Shown piece by piece: positions 11,521 to 24,578 of a DNA stretch of 64,000 nucleotides. This stretch comes from Epiperipatus broadwayi. Its lineage: Eukaryota > Onychophora > Udeonychophora > Euonychophora > Peripatidae. Every line of letters starts with the position of its first letter. Position 1 is the stretch's first letter. The notes beneath the pieces are model-generated. The model ran no database searches. It was given only the letters and a program-made list of their open reading frames with translations, and was not told where the DNA came from. The stretch is from positions 6,159,544-6,223,543 of the forward strand of contig JAQFVV010012441.1 in assembly GCA_028023455.1 (NCBI GenBank). The letters are read 5' to 3'. Position numbers and translations under genes: made by a program.

Positions 11521-11665
11521 AAATAAGCATTTATTTTTATAGCGCTATGTTTTATAAATTGTATTTTATTCTTTCATAATTACTATATCTTGTGTTGGGA
11601 ATGAAAGTATGCATTTATTATTAACACCCATAATAAAAAAGTGCATGCACAATAGCTAGAATTCA
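11521..11665. repeat. Diverged partial copy of the CATTCGAATATC inverted-repeat family
   Basis: The left part AAATAAGCATTTATTTTTATAG matches the tail of the elements at 5307 and 60480 in reverse. Further right, GAAAGTATGCATTTATTATTAACAC and TGCACAATAGCTAGAATTC match their right arm. The middle is deleted, leaving a scrambled fossil of about 140 bp. Confidence 0.45.
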
Positions 11666-12466
11666 TTATTGTAAAAGTATACCTTCTTTGGACTGATCAA
11701 ATAAAATGAATGAAGGGTACAACACATCCTGAAATGTTGATCATTGTGAACTTATCAAAGATTTCTCAGGAGAAGTAGACTCTATCTATAATATAAGGAT
11801 AATCCCAAAGACATTTTAACGAAGTACAATATTGATAATGATTGTGACCATTGGGAAAATATATGGTACAATTGTATACATTTGAAAAATATTATTACAC
11901 ATGGTTTTGAATAATTAAAGAAAGAAAAATTTTTCTGCAGAAGAAATTAAAATACAATATTGCAAAACATTAAATAAATAGAAAATTCCAACATGTTTAT
12001 TCTAAATGTGGAGTATTTGTGGTTCATATACTACTTTGTATAAGTCATTGCATCACTTCTAAAGCAGTTTTCTTTTTATTTCTCTCCTCAGAATTGAAAT
12101 GGCCATACTAGTTTATAAGTAGCTGTTATATATCAGTTTCAAAATATGTAATGATTGTAGCAGAATAGTTTGTTTTGTTTTCTTGTTATTTACAACTATA
12201 TAATTTTTTATACCACTCTTCAATACATTTCATGACGTCCTTTTGTAATATTCTTTTTTTATTGCTGAAATAGTGTTCTTCCATTTCAAAAATGTTTTAT
12301 ACTTTTGAGACTTTTAATGTCTTCTATATCATTCATTGATATCATTAAATTCCTTTGTATCATTATAACTTGAATTCTTTTTAATTGGTCATTTAAAAAA
12401 TATTTTTATAATCCTTTTTTCTTTATCCTTTATTGTTTGTCAGCTGAAATATACTATTATACATAT
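11666..12466. other. AT-rich sequence, nothing recognised
   Basis: There is no supported frame, RNA gene or repeat border. The segment ends in ATAT at 12463-12466, the left target site of the LTR element that follows. Confidence 0.4.
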
Positions 12467-14016
12467 TGTAACGGGTGTGCTCGTATACCGTATACTTATT
12501 TGTTCTTATCTTAAATAAAAAAATATCTATTTTTTTCTTTATGAAGCCAAATAGTGATAAGAAAATTCGTATTTCTCTCACAGCATATTTATGGACGTCA
12601 ATCATTGACTCCAAGCGCCAAACTTACTTTTTACATAAGTATTATGCTGGAAGAGAAGAATACGATAGTAATAGGGCCTCTCTACTAGCTCAGTACTCAG
12701 GGCTGGTGGCTAATAAACCGTAGGAAAATGTACGGGAGACACTCTATGCAACCAACAACGAAACTCGGATCAATCGTCTAAATTTATGAACTATATTCCA
12801 TGAGTCAAATAATAAAACACACACATGCAATATACCTTAAAATAACATATCTTTTATTATAATATTTTCTGCTTTTAATAAAAATATATTTCCCGCACCC
12901 TTTAACATTTATATAACCCAATAAAACCTATATATGTATTCTGTGTGGACTTTCAATAAAATAAGAAAAAACGAACGTATACACAGATAAAATCTAATCA
13001 GCTGTATTCAAAATGGCCTTATCTTAAAAAAAATATAAGTCTCTTGCCTTGGTTCGTTCTCCTTGAGGGTTTCAGAAAACGTAATAATATTTGGAAAATA
13101 AAATATCTTAAGTTCATATTACCTGCAATTTTGTCCGATGTGATCCCGGGGATATCAAAATAAGAAGAAAAACACATGAAATCCGAAGCAAAACGTACGA
13201 GACAGTTCATCACGCTTCAGTTCATTCCGAGTCGGATCGATTCCCTTGCGAAAAGTTGATAGGTCTCCGGTAGATGTTCTCCGGTCACTGCCGCATGGCC
13301 TCTTCGGGGCAAGGTCCAGAAATCCCAGCACGCTTAAGCCTTTACCCCACTGTACTCATATTCGGCCGTAGCCTTAGCTATTCTTCTTCAATATATATAA
13401 AAAAAAATGAAAATATTTCTTTTTTTTCTTTCCTCTTTGAAGACCAAAAATAATCTGACACTAGTTTAAAAAAAAAAAAAACTACATCTCACTCTCCCTG
13501 TCACTTTTTCTTTTTCCTTTGTTTTCGCAAACACAGTCCGTCCCCTTCTTCCCCACCACGTGGTATAGATGGCCAGTTAAGCTAATAAGCAGAAAGAACT
13601 TTTCGCACCTTCGGACATTTTGGCAATTAACATTCCGGAAACTTTTTACCTCAACCTTCTTTTTAATTTTCATTCAAATTCCCCAGATAAGATTTTCGAT
13701 GTTTAATATATTTCTTTTTTTCCTTTACTTACAATAATCTCTTATCTTGGATCCAAAATGTATTCATACGTTCGTTTTCTAAAATTGTCTATCCACACCG
13801 ATAAATACATACATATACCACTTTTACAAAAACAAAACGCAAATCCCCCCCCCCCCCTCTTTTCTTACTTTAATAAAATCTTAAACATTTTCTCCCACTA
13901 ACAAAATAAATACTAAAACGAAATAAAATCAAAATTATATGAAACTAATTTTAAAACTATATAACATGTGTGCGCCTTTCTACCTTGTAACTAGGGTTTA
14001 AACCCGACTAGTTACA
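12467..14016 (-). repeat. 3' LTR of the 12467-17400 element
   Basis: It is almost identical to 15850-17400, apart from single-base changes and run-length differences (for example at the C run near 13845). On the minus strand it starts with a palindrome, TGTAACTAG then GGGTTTAAACCC then CTAGTTACA (13987-14016), at the extreme U3 end. Plus-strand ORFs here are shared with the other LTR only because the LTRs are copies. Confidence 0.9.
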
Positions 14017-14032
14017 ATACCCTCCTCCCGGA
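14017..14032 (-). other. Polypurine tract of the 12467-17400 element
   Basis: On the minus strand the sequence CGGGAGGAGGGTAT abuts the start of the 3' LTR. This is where plus-strand DNA synthesis would be primed, and it fixes the orientation. Confidence 0.75.
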
Positions 14033-14349
14033 AGCCTTTAAATACGGTCTACGTATTTGAACGGCTCATTCCTAACTTATCAAATAAAACGATGCATTTT
14101 TAAATATTTTCCCTTTATAACTTTCTACCCTGCGGTTCTAGAACAAAGAAATAAACGACCATCAATCCCAACGATATGCTATAAGTTCAACCACCAACTC
14201 ACACGCATGTGATATGCAACGCACCGCATACAATCAATTCCACACAGACTTATCTGGTTATGTGACCGGAAACACAAAAAAAACCCAAAAAAAAAAAATC
14301 TCCTTTTTTTTTTTCTTTCTACGTGTCAGGACCTTCTAACCGCACTCTG

Positions 14350-14583
14350 CTACTTCAGAGTCTTATGAGCGAGGGTAACTAGAACAAAATCCGACTTAAG
14401 TAGGGGTCGTCCCAGACCTTGCTCGCTTTTGGAGTTTTGTGGGTGGGACGGTATGTGAGTGCCGTGCTCTCTTTGGAGACTTATTGGCTTAAGTTTAATA
14501 GGTCGGTCAACCATGTCGGGAACAACATTTATATACAGGACGCTACACACCACATGCCCAATCCAAGCAACCAAACCCGCCAT
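14350..14583 (-). CDS. Short frame of unknown function inside the LTR element
   Basis: A 77-codon minus-strand frame starts MAGLVAWIGHVVCSVLY. It lies downstream of the gag-like frames, in a part of the interior of near-normal GC. I recognise no domain. It may be a remnant of pol, env or a captured sequence, or an untranslated region that happens to be open. Confidence 0.2.
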   Translation of the reverse strand: MAGLVAWIGHVVCSVLYINVVPDMVDRPIKLKPISLQREHGTHIPSHPQNSKSEQGLGRPLLKSDFVLVTLAHKTLK

Positions 14584-14780
14584 CCACCGTACTCATATTC
14601 GATAGACCGCTCCCATCTCAAATCTCCCTAGCCACCTTTATCTAACTCTCTAGCCTACAAAACAATGGAGGAGAAAAAAAATCGACACACATATATAACT
14701 TCAAATGTGGCCTTATATAACGGCCCCTATACTTAATAATATCATTGTTAAATATTAAACCCACACCCTAATAAAATAAT

Positions 14781-15531
14781 TTAAACAAACACCCAAAAAA
14801 AACTTTCAGCATATGTCCAATTACGTGTATATATCTTAACTCTATCGGCTATCCTTTTTCTCGGATGAACTCGAAATCTTTCCCTGTCCATAATTCGGCT
14901 TCGTGGCGGTCGTGGCTCTTCATGTTCATACTGCCATTTCAGTCTAGTATTACCATCCCCTCGTTCGGGATCCTGCAAGTTCCAATCCGACCCTCCTTCT
15001 TCCGTCCCAAATTTCACATCGAGTATCGTGATTTTCTTTCTCGCTCTATCGGTAAATTATAATCATAGGTGCTCATATCAATCGCATTAAGTAGCTCAGC
15101 TACCTCCTCCATGGACGCTTTCCTTATGCCTAACATCATTTGTTCCACGGGAGCTTCTCCCATTTGGCCGGCAAATGGCCGAACCTTTAAAAATTGGTTT
15201 ACATGGGCCTGTGCTGGTACGTACTTCGTCACGGCTTCCCTTTCTTCTGCTATTTTGTCTTTTCGCCCTCAACCTGTTTCTCATCTACTTTCTTTCCCTT
15301 AGACTTCTCGTCTTTATCTATACTTCCTTCCTTCTTTGACTCTCCTTCGTTCTCTTCTCCTTGATTAACTCCTGTTATTCTTTCCATTTGCTGCTCTAAT
15401 TTTCGCAGCCTTTCCTCAAATCGATCTTCGAATTTTTGAAATCTTTGTTCCAATCTTTCCAGAATGACCTCCAAAATCTTCGATTCTTCCTTCTTTTCTT
15501 GGTCCATTTTCTTTTGGAGTCTTGTTTTCAT
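14781..15531 (-). pseudogene. gag-like coding remnant of the LTR element
   Basis: Three consecutive minus-strand segments lie in three frames: 15531-15250, 15232-15014 and 15017-14781. The first (93 codons) starts MKTRLQKKMDQEKKEESK and is a charged coiled coil with heptad-like L/F spacing (LEQRFQKFEDRFEERLRKLE). The second contains VNQFLKVRPFAGQMGEAPVE and a helical stretch. The third is Arg/Glu rich. The order coiled coil then basic tail suits the N-terminal half of a gag polyprotein, which assembles the particle and binds RNA. I see no zinc knuckle, protease, RT or integrase. The assignment rests on position between primer site and polypurine tract, not on family similarity. Confidence 0.55.
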
Positions 15532-15832
15532 TCACACTATATTTTACTAAATATATTTTGATATCTTAAAAAAAAAATCGTAGTAATTTGTTTTGACTGC
15601 TTCCAAAATCACAACGTGGTAGGTTTTCTTTCCCCCCCAAAGCGCCCATGCTACGTGTCTAATTTCTTTATCAACCACTCGGAAAACTATTTTCTGTCTT
15701 TCAATTAAAACCATTTTAACCGAAACAAACTTCACGTCTCTCTAATATTTCTATTTTACTCCCCCTCCTTTCCCTTATCGAATTTTTAATCTTTCTACTC
15801 GGCCCCCCCATACATTCCGTTCTCCATAAAGC

Positions 15833-15848
15833 CTTAGTTGGGACGCCA
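15833..15848 (-). other. Primer binding site of the 12467-17400 element
   Basis: One base inside the 5' LTR, the minus strand reads TGGCGTCCCAACTAAGG. The TGG start fits pairing to a tRNA CCA end. I cannot assign the tRNA species from memory. Confidence 0.6.
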
Positions 15849-15849
15849 T

Positions 15850-17400
15850 TGTAACGGGTGTGCTCGTATACCGTATACTTACTTGTTCTTATCTTAAATA
15901 AAAAAATATCTATTTTTTCTTTATGAAGCCAAATAGTGATAAGAAAATTCGTATTTCTCTCACAGCATATTTATGGACGTCAATCATTGACTCCAAGCGC
16001 CAAACTTACTTTTTACATAAGTATTATGCTGGAAGAGAAGAATACGATAGTAATAGGGCCTCTCTACTAGCTCAGTACTCAGGGCTGGTGGCTAATAAAC
16101 CGTAGGAAAATGTACGGGAGACACTCTATGCAACCAACAACGAAACTCGGATCAATCGTCTAAATTTATGAACTATATTCCATGAGTCAAATAATAAAAC
16201 ACACACATGCAATATACCTTAAAATAACATATCTTTTATTATAATATTTTCTGCTTTTAATAAAAATATATTTCCCGCACCCTTTAACATTTATATAACC
16301 CAATAAAACCTATATATGTATTCTGTGTGGACTTTCAATAAAATAAGAAAAACGAACGTATACACAGATAAAATCTAATCAGCTGTATTCAAAATGGCCT
16401 TATCTTAAAAAAAAATATAAGTCTCTTGCCTTGGTTCGTTCTCCTTGAGGGTTTTAGAAAACGTAATAATATTTGGAAAATAAAATATCTTAAGTTCATA
16501 TTACCTGCAATTTTTGTCCGATGTGATCCCCGGGGATATCAAAATAAGAAGAAAAACACATGAAATCCGAAGCAAAACGTACGAGACAGTTCATCACGCT
16601 TCAGTTCATTCCGAGTCGGATCGATTCCCTTTGAAAAGTTGATAGGTCTCCGGTAGATGTTCTCCGGTCACTGCCCATGGCCTCTTCGGGGCAAGGTCCA
16701 GAAATCCCAGCACGCTTAAGCCTTTACCCCACTGTACTCATATTCGGCCGTAGCCTTAGCTATTCTTCTTCAATATATATAAAAAAAAATGAAAATATTT
16801 CTTTTTCTTCTTTCCTCTTTGAAGACCAAAAATAATCTGACACTAGTTTAAAAAAAAAAACTACATCTCACTCTCCCTGTCACTTTTTCCTTTTCCTTTG
16901 TTTTCGCAAACACAGTCCGTCCCCTTCTTCCCCACCACGTGGTATAGATGGCCAGTTAAGCTAATAAGCAGAAAGAACTTTTCGCACCTTCGGACATTTT
17001 GGCAATTAACATTCCGGAAACTTTTTACCTCAACCTTCTTTTTAATTTTCATTCAAATTCCCCAGATAAGATTTTCGATGTTTAATATATTTCTTTTTTT
17101 TCTTTTACTTACAATAATCTCTTATCTTGGATCCAAAATGTATTCATACGTTCGTTTTCTAAAATTGTCTATCCACACCGCAAATACATACATATACCAC
17201 TTTTACAAAAACAAAACGCAAATTCCCCCCCCCACCCCCTCTTTTCTTACTTTAATAAAATCTTAAACATTTTCTCCCACTAACAAAATAAATACTAAAA
17301 CGAAATAAAATCAAAATTATATGAAACTAATTTTAAAACTATATAACATATGTGTGCGCCTTTCTACCTTGTAACTAGGGTTTAAACCCGACTAGTTACA
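15850..17400 (-). repeat. 5' LTR of the 12467-17400 element
   Basis: See the partner LTR at 12467-14016. The terminal palindrome near 17370-17400 is kept, and the right flank is ATAT from 17401. Confidence 0.9.
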
Positions 17401-17489
17401 ATATATATGGTGAGCATCACTGAAAATGCACACAGATTTATGTTATAAAGAGAAAATAAACTACTTTGTTATGCATATGAACAAACAAG

Positions 17490-17961
17490 CCAACATAGTT
17501 AGAAGGAAGTTGCCTTGACAACAGGTTGAGATTGTTGATTATTAGTAATATTGAGATTGACTAAGTGTTGACTCATTTTAATGATTACTTATAAACCTAT
17601 ATAACTTTGAATATTACTACACTTGTTATTTAGGTAATACTTTGGACACACTTTGAAAATAATTATTGCAGTTTTTAATGCTATAATTGACTATTTATTA
17701 GTCTGTATTCAGAACAGGTTATGTCTATCTGTCTAAGGTGGTTTATTTAAACTTCTTTGTATTAATAATTTTAATCTCTGTGGTCAAGTTATAATCTTTA
17801 GTATCTTTATAAATATATTAAACTATTCATAAAGGTGGGATTCCACTTTTAGTATTAAAAAGAGATTGTCTTAACAACAGGTTGAGATTGTTGATTGTTA
17901 GCCATATTGGGATTGTCTAAGTGTTGACTGATATTAATATATATATATATATATATATATA
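17490..17961. repeat. Dispersed repeat ending in a (TA)n run, copy 1
   Basis: The stretch 17745-17961 (TCTGTGGTCAAG, then AAAGGTGGGATTCCAC, then CAACAGGTTGAGATTGTTGA, then (TA)n) recurs at about 40965-41175 with the same order and the same TA ending. The block around CAACAGGTTGAGATTGTTGA is also duplicated at 17518-17580. It may be the tail of a truncated LINE or SINE; I cannot name it. Confidence 0.5.
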
Positions 17962-19209
17962 TTGTGGCCTCAACTTTCTCTGCGCACTATTTCACTTATT
18001 TAACCTTAACAAACTCTCATTTATTTCAAGTAGCTAGTCAATTGAATTTTATACTAATTTTAGGATTAAATATACCCGGGCACCAAATTGCAGCTATAAA
18101 TTGTAATGCCCACCAGAGATCATCATCATTAGTCATATTTAGTACTATATAAGATACTGGAGAAAGTAATTAACTTGTTTCTCAAAAAAAAATAATAATA
18201 ATAACAATAATATGGATAAAACCATTCAATCTATGTGGTCTTAATTTCAATCCTAGCATTAGACATGCAAATATTTCATGATAAACTTATTATACAATTC
18301 ATAATAATGAGACAACTTTCTTCCACAACTTTATTATAAATATCTGATCTCGAGTGGTAACTACAGAAAATATTATATACCTTTCTCATTTATATCTGAC
18401 TGGAAATAAATCAGTAATTGATGCAGAGAACTCATAATCTATGTTCATAATATGAAATTATTATTTAATTTAACACTAGATAAAAAATTATCATAAATAA
18501 ATCCTCCCCATTTAATTCCATTACTTTATTTTTCGTTCTCAACATCTATCACTTTTATTAGCTACAATTATATAACACGGAATGTCTGTGTTATGTTCTC
18601 TAATCTGAAAATCCCTAATTCTATTTCTTTAAACACATAAATTAACCTGTCAATAGACTATCAATTTCTGACCCCTATTTTAATAACAGTGTAATAATTG
18701 TATGATCATATGCTACTTGACTTCCAAACTTGCTCTTAGATTAATAATCAAACGGGCCTTTCTCAAGGTCTAGTTCTGACAAGAGGTGCACTTATAAGCA
18801 ATTACGTTGTAATGGATATGATCCCAAATATGTTAGAAATAAATTTTAATATGAGTTTACTAGTGGAAATCACTCTAAACACCGAGAGCAGGAAAGGGAT
18901 TTTATGTCTGCTCCCAATATTCACAACATTACAACGAACCAAAAGATTAAATTTATTCAACTTAACTTAACTATTCCCTATCATTTATTCTATTATATCT
19001 AATCTATTGACCAAATTTTAATTAATAATTCTAAATCTATCATATTTAGCCAAAGTAAACTATGGAAGTAGAACATGGACATTAATCATATAAATCGATC
19101 AAAATTTACTTATGAAAGTAAAATACGGAAATAAATCATAAAATTAGATTATGCAACTTAATTATGAAAATAAATTATGTAAAAATGAATTATAGAAAAG
19201 TGACTCATA

Positions 19210-19390
19210 CAAAAAATGAATTATGTGAATTAAATATGGAAACAATATAATAATGACTACTGCAAATCGATCGTGGAAATAAATTATCAATATAAAATGA
19301 ATTATGTGAATCGAATATGGAAACAGTATAAAAACCAATACTGTAAATCAATTATGGAAATAAATTGTCAATAGAAAAATGAATAATTAA
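19210..19390. repeat. Minisatellite, about 82 bp unit, two copies
   Basis: Two adjacent diverged units share TGAATTATGTGAAT, then ATATGGAAACA, then TGGAAATAAATT and TCAATA. Upstream, shorter related ATTATGGAAATAAA blocks extend the pattern to about 19060. Confidence 0.55.
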
Positions 19391-21184
19391 ATTTAAACAT
19401 GAACTAATGTTACTTTAACTATAGGTGCAGGATATAGATTCTGGAGATATTTGAAACATCAAAACACAAGACACATTGTAATTTTATAATACTCATAAAT
19501 TTTATTATGTCAACAATAATGATAATATAAAATAAAAACACATTTAAATATAATATTGTTACACTCAAATATATGATTTCAGATCTATTAAAGACTATGG
19601 TTCGAATATATGCTTAACCTAACTACTTTTCTGGATGACTTATTTATTGTTTTTACCCATTGATTTATCAAAGAAATAAATAACAATAACAAACAAACAC
19701 AAGCACGAAATCAGAATTCGGAATCAGAATTCCGTATTTTTCTTTAGCTTTAAGAAAACCTATCTCTTGAAAGAGAAGAAAACCTATGAATTTCTACTTC
19801 CCCCCTTTTTATTGCAAACACTATCCATTGGACTCTTCCAAAATAATATATTCATTTAGATCATTTTAACTAGCAATGTTAAATAATCATACATTTCTGA
19901 ATCATTTCAACAATCAATAATTTTTTACTATTCTTATGAAGAAGGATGATATGCCATGAAAAATAAATCTTTTACTGATCTTGCAGATGGGTTTAAATTC
20001 AAAAACCCACACTTTTATGTTCATGCCTGACAGATCTTTACGTTTTGACCATATATATCTTGATAGGTCAGTATGTTGATCCAGCTTGACGACTCATCAA
20101 TTTACCATCATTCACAAAAATCAACACAGATCAGTTAGTTTATTAATTAAAATCTCTGTCATTCCCCCAAACACATATACATCTGACTGAATCCTTATCC
20201 TGTCAGGGCCACTATTATTATTCTGTCCCACATAAAAAAAACAACTCTTTATATCCTTCACCACCATGCAATATTTTATAATGTGCGCACAGTAGCGTCT
20301 TAGTAAGGGAAATTAAAAAAAGACAATGACAACAACTCCTAACTTGAACTGTTAGCTTGAGCCAGAGAGAGATCTTTTCTTAAGATCTAGAGTGGTGTGA
20401 AGAGCTCCTGCATTTACACTTACTCTCTATATTGGCCTGCAAAACATTTTCTATAACTTGAACAATAACTATTAATAATTTCCTATATTAACAAAATAAA
20501 TGGAGTGAAACTCGATCATCTCCTACTGCTATGGTAAATAAATCATGAGACAGCCATTTTCCATCTATGAGGTGGTAAGATAACTATACCTCAGGAACAA
20601 CAAGCATTTTGCTTTATATATGCCCACCTATATCGATTGCAATCCAGATAAATGACAAAGACTAACCAGATCCCGAATCAAAACATATATGAATTATTTC
20701 AATTTTAAACAGTCAAGCCAACTACATACACCCAATATTTCTATTAATAACAGATCAACAACACTTAAGCATAATTATGGTTTTTCGTACGACCATCCAT
20801 ATCATTCCTCATATTTAATATTAAGCACAAATTTAAAATTTTGTGAAGAATAAAAAAAATATTTTATATCATTTCCCTCTTTTCTTTCTAAATCTAAATT
20901 TACGTAAACATTTATACTTCAATGGAATCAAAATCATTTTTCTCTCTTTCCCTTACACATTTTAAAGAACATAAATAAAATAAAATTATTAAATTAAGAT
21001 AATCGAGTGGTTAAAAAAAAATTTCTATAGAACATGCAACATATTATATAAACAAAATGGAATAAAAAAAAAAGACATATTATATAAATGAAATAAAACA
21101 AAGAATAAATATCAAACATTACAATAGTCTCTTTCCAATGTTTCTTCCTTTGATTGCATTCAGTTCATTTTATTTGGAGATAGC

Positions 21185-21375
21185 TTATATAGACGCACAC
21201 ATAAATAGTTATTTTTGCTCAAATGTATATAAAAAAATGCATAGTCAGTTATTTTAATCAAAATAGATAAACGTAGATAGTTATTTTAAATCGAAGTAGA
21301 TAAAAACACACACAGGCAGTTATTTGAATCAAAATTTATAAACAGAGAGTTATTTTAAATCAAATGTAACTAAAG
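21185..21375. repeat. Minisatellite, about 35-45 bp unit
   Basis: Five imperfect units carry AGTTATTTTAATCAAAATAGATAAA-like sequence (AGTTATTTT..., AGTTATTTTAAATCGAAG..., AGTTATTTGAATCAAAA...). No function is apparent. Confidence 0.5.
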
Positions 21376-22918
21376 GATAATTAATAAATTTTAAAAGAGT
21401 TCTGTTGATTACCTTTCCTTTTGATGAGTTTCTTCCTTGGTTTGAATTGATTTGTTTCTTTTCTTCTTCCTTTCCATTTTAGAGGTTCAAATGATAGACA
21501 AGTAGATTCTGATTATTAAACATGAATAAACTTTTTAGACATTATACAGAAGTTTGCTGCAGTATCTTAAAATGAATTTTAACTGGCCAAATAATTATTG
21601 AAATATGAATTGACCTTTTCCTATCATACAAAAGTTTGATACTTCTCCCCTTATATGAATTCTCAATAGGCCGAATAGACAGATTGTGGTATTTAACATA
21701 AAATATCTTACTAAAAATTGATTTCTTCATGATTAATTTCAGGAAGAACAAATGTGCACCACTTAGATATGAATTAGAAATTCATATTTTGGTATATTGT
21801 AATATTTAAATACATGGTTAACTCTGAGAAAGAAAATTTAAACAAAATTTTGAGGAAACCTTCAGAGATATATTAATTTTAATTAGTCCCTTCTTCTCAA
21901 TTAGCAATAGTTACACCCTGATTCACTCTCTCCCCCTTTTTATATCCACCTTGGAAGTGGAAGAGAGGGAAAAAATAAAAAAAACATATGTCAATCCTTA
22001 TCTCCAGGTGATTCCTCTCAAATCTTAATCAAGATTCCATTTCAGAAATGAACAATTGAACTATTCCTCAGTTGTTAATTTTCACCACTTTTCTTATCTT
22101 AAGCCTTATCTTTTGAGTTAACACCTTATTGATTAATTTATGGAAAAGCAATCAAAAGAAAATCTAATCAAAAGATAAGCTTACTAACACCTTTTGGTAA
22201 AGCAAATGTTACATTTCTTTTGACTTAAATAATTTCTTATTTAGATTTATATTTTTGAGTTAGAAATAATAAATCAAAACAGATTCATTTATTTTTCCCT
22301 TTTCACACTTATCAGGAAATAATATAGAAAATTATATCGATTTCTATAAAAGAAAGAAAAAAATTGAAGCCATATATCTGCATTACACACACATATATGT
22401 GCAGACCATTCAATCAAAAATTGCCTATTCAGACCACATGAACACAAAATATCTATTATAATTTTCTAATAATTGCAAGCATAAAATTAATTATAACTAC
22501 TGATAATCATAAACATAAATATTCATTATGATTTTCTATAACTCTAAACTTATTCTCCCGAAAAAAAAAACTGTTAACTAAAGCTACTGACAATCAATCC
22601 ATTTTAATTCTCATCAACATTTTTTCAGCAATCAAAATTCATAAGACTTTATTTTGGGTCATATAAATATTTATTTCTCAATTATTGTATTGGAAAATTA
22701 TTATAGCAGCATACAATAAAAATCAAACATCCCCCCTGCATTAAATAATGCTAGCCACATTCTATACAAACACAAACAGCCTCTATATATGTTACTTTTT
22801 TAGCTATCTAATTATTGATTTCTCCAATAAAACTTTTTAACTTTTCTTATATTTCAAAATTTTTTTTTTGCCTACAATTAGTTTCATTTCTTACAATTGG
22901 TTTATTATATATATATAT

Positions 22919-24578
22919 TGTGCCAAGGCCAATTTCGCACATGTATATAAAATAATTTTGTCTAAAAAAAATTATTAAAATAAAAAAAAAAATCTTTCGT
23001 AAAAGAGTTTGAAGTAAAAGATTAAAAGTGGGAAGGGGGTTTTCTTAAAGTCAAACTAAAAGTGTTATAAAAGAAAGTAAAGTTTTTCTATATTCGTAAA
23101 AATGAGTAATTTAAAATTTAAAAAAAATAGAAATCTCTTTTCATTCAAGCTTATTATAATAAATTATATATGTGCATGTGAGTGTAAATAAATGTATGCG
23201 TATTAGAATAATATTTAAAAAAAAGGAAAAAAAATATATGTAAATGAAAGTTAAAAAAGAAATTATATTTGGAAAACACAGTGATGGCTATTAAGTTAAA
23301 TAAAGATTTATTTAAAAACACAGCGGTGAACTACTAATTAAAGATATGAAAACAACACATTGTCAAAGGATTAATTGCTAAAGAATTTCGACAACAAATA
23401 TTTGCCGAGAATATTACAAGGACAACATGTCTCAGGTATAAATAATAAAATTTTATCAGACAATCAGTTCAGTTGAGTTCACAAATCAATTGAGTCAGTT
23501 AATTTCAATCAGTTAAGTTAATGGTATTCAGAAACAAGATGCAGTGCTGAGATTTTGGGAGCATACGTTTTTCTCCACACCCTGATGTCTGATGAAAACA
23601 GCAAGATCTGCCCATGAAATAATGTCAGTTTAACAACTTGGAAATCTCTGCTAGTATCTAATTGTCACCAATAATAATAATCATGAAGAATAATGAAACT
23701 CGTCAAGGAAATGTCCCAGCCGGCTAGAAGCATTCATAATGGAAATATTCTCACCGAAAGCAGCCACCAAAGAGAACAAAATTTTACATCTACATTCAAA
23801 ATCCTAGATAAAACATTTGCTTATTTTGTTTATACTGTAATAGCCATTGAATTGCATTAATTCGTGTGAATCCTCCAAGAGTCTAATTATATGAACTCTA
23901 TATCATACATAAAATGAACTATTGATATGTGTGTTTAAGTTTCAAATGCTATTAATGCTTTATTATTAGATTTGTGAATGCTATATGAATTAATATGTGT
24001 GTGATCATTATATCAGTGTTATTAGTTAAATTAGATAAATACCAATGTTCTATTATTAAAATCTACAAGCATATGTAAACTAGTTTAGAAATGTTAATTT
24101 AAAATGTGTGTGTATTATTAAATTATAAAGATGTTTAAATTTAGTAAATTAATGTTAGTTAATAAATTGTCTTTAAAATTAAACTCTATTTGTCGGTCAA
24201 TTCTTTTTATCAATCTCTTCTTACCAATATTTTATCATTGATTAAAATTAGACTGAGCTAGTTAAGGGAATTGCTTCGAGCACTGGATTATGAGCCTACT
24301 GACCAAATATGTTGTTTATTCTTATGAATAGATAACTGGCACCCAGAGTTTACTCCGGAACAAATAAAGTATTTGGATAGTAGGGGTTTGAATCTAGCAG
24401 CTGAGGTGGGCCATTGTTAATAGTTAAAGCTATGAATAATATCTCCCATTTTGCTCGAATGTGCCAGTTCTTTCATGTAATATTTATAAGATTATAAATG
24501 TGTTTTAAAGAAGTTTGAAACCAGCCAAAACTTATATATATGTATAAGTAAGGGGTTTCTGTGGTTTGACCCAGTACA
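22919..24578 (+). repeat. 5' LTR of the 22919-29550 element
   Basis: It matches 27896-29550 along its whole length. Promoter-like elements sit near 23437-23480: GGTATAAATAATAAA followed by TCAGTTCAGTTGAG. The latter resembles the TCAGTT initiator of Gypsy-type LTRs. A gag-leader-like higher-GC stretch follows at 23540-23800. Confidence 0.9.
23437..23480 (+). promoter_or_regulatory. LTR promoter: TATA box and TCAGT initiator
   Basis: TATAAATA near 23438-23445 is followed about 25 bp downstream by TCAGTTCAGTT. The same arrangement is kept in the 3' LTR near 28413-28450. This spacing suits a Pol II TATA/initiator promoter. Activity is inferred, not shown. Confidence 0.5.

Larger units (their letters stand above)
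12467..17400 (-). mobile_element. Non-autonomous LTR retrotransposon (Gypsy-like), young
   Basis: Two near-identical LTRs (12467-14016, 1550 bp; 15850-17400, 1551 bp) bracket a short 1833 bp interior. Each runs from TGTAAC to GTTACA. ATAT lies on both sides (12463-12466 and 17401-17404), a 4 bp target duplication as known for some Gypsy elements that favour TATA sites. The polypurine tract at 14017-14032 and the TGG-starting primer site at 15833-15848 set the orientation to minus. The interior holds only broken gag-like frames and no pol, so the element must have moved with proteins from a relative. The LTRs differ by few substitutions and indels, so insertion was recent. Confidence 0.9.
17962..22918. 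other. Unassigned 5 kb block with minisatellite-like repeats, possible decayed LTR element
   Basis: The block lies between two (TA)n runs. On the minus strand, TGGTGCCCGGG at about 18075-18085 resembles a primer site, and GCAGGGGGGATG at about 22730 resembles a polypurine tract followed by TG. Reading these as the borders of one very long LTR (18089-22729) is speculative. Candidate TATA strings occur around 20200-20290 on the minus strand. No gag, pol or host frame is supported, including the 62-codon frame at 17964-18152 and the 69-codon frame at 21542-21751. Confidence 0.3.

Noticed and set aside
12475-12723. ORF repeated at 15923-16105, seemingly conserved
   Set aside because: The two copies lie in the two LTRs of one young element and are antisense to it. 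Their identity reflects LTR duplication, not selection on a protein.
13482-13737. Overlapping ORF pairs on both strands, repeated at 16861-17266
   Set aside because: Again the LTR duplication; no domain and strongly low complexity.
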